This document shows, piece after piece, positions 33,192 to 33,263 of a stretch of 33,263 nt of DNA; the first letter of the stretch is position 1, and each line of letters starts with the position of its first letter. The DNA comes from Xanthobacteraceae bacterium. GTDB taxonomy: Bacteria > Pseudomonadota > Alphaproteobacteria > Rhizobiales > Xanthobacteraceae. The stretch covers positions 1 through 33,263 of the forward strand of contig JAGRLZ010000044.1 of the NCBI GenBank assembly GCA_020441545.1. Reading direction: 5' to 3'. The translations under genes and the position numbers were made by a program. A model generated the notes under the pieces. It worked only from the letters and a program-made list of their open reading frames with translations, did no database searches and was not told the origin of the DNA.

Positions 33192-33215
33192 CGTTCGACA
33201 CGATCGCGTTCGACA
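33192..33215. repeat. Direct repeat upstream of chvI
   Basis: CGTTCGACA occurs at 33192-33200 and 33207-33215, a 15-bp spacing, 42 bp before the chvI ATG. It could be a tandem binding site or another small duplication. The rest of the 113-bp edge shows nothing else clear. Confidence 0.4.
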
Positions 33216-33263
33216 ACGCAACCGGGCCATCCGGACCAAAGCCATACAGGCCAGACCATACGA

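Overview
The window is about 33 kb of GC-rich chromosomal DNA. It suggests an alphaproteobacterium of the Bradyrhizobium/Rhodopseudomonas group (Nitrobacteraceae, Hyphomicrobiales). The grounds are the chvI-chvG-hprK-EIIA-HPr operon with a short, kinase-domain-only HprK, a 603-residue LepA, sfsA-map-radC clustering, an OprB-type porin with an Omp25/31-like domain, and palindromic interspersed repeats of the kind common in that group. Genus is inference. Coding density is high and no gene-free gap reaches 300 bp. I see no rRNA, tRNA, transposase, integrase or CRISPR array.

Layout. 107-3583 (minus): an MDR-family quinone/alkenal oxidoreductase, and an overlapping pair made of a cyanophycin-synthetase-like ATP-grasp ligase and a FolC-like Mur ligase. 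3876-6491 (plus): ferredoxin-NADP reductase (fpr) and a membrane-anchored FMN/3Fe-4S glutamate-synthase-like protein. 6665-9680 (minus): a two-barrel porin and a creatininase-family amidohydrolase. 9812-14223 (plus): an operon of an NMT1/ThiY-type ABC importer (binding protein, ATPase, permease), an NADP-type 2-hydroxyacid dehydrogenase and a secreted protein with two Inh-like protease-inhibitor repeats. 14242-16724 (minus): sfsA-map-radC. 16942-18735 (plus): a K+/H+ antiporter. 18763-20949 (minus): modABC molybdate importer with a short ModC. 21152-25220 (minus): FAD monooxygenase, MepA endopeptidase, a YegP-like small protein and a branched-chain-amino-acid-type binding protein. 25351-27162 (minus): lepA. 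27376-28983 (plus): a GT-C glycosyltransferase. 29097-33150 (minus): HPr, EIIA, hprK, chvG, chvI.

How genes work together. The chvI/chvG two-component system is co-transcribed with a regulatory PTS branch (HprK phosphorylates HPr; EIIA-Man is the terminal acceptor), linking envelope/acid sensing to carbon-nitrogen status. Fpr next to the FMN/Fe-S protein suggests, by inference, a ferredoxin or flavodoxin electron route. The ABC importer and its dehydrogenase look like uptake plus first-step reduction of a small keto-acid-like compound, substrate unknown.

The most unusual points are: the split ATP-grasp/Mur-ligase pair, whose Mur partner has lost two folate-ligase motifs; the tandem Inh protein in a transporter operon; a Fur-like palindrome filling the spacer of the porin promoter; and many short tandem duplications (12-18 bp units), several lying exactly on stop codons or a ribosome-binding site.
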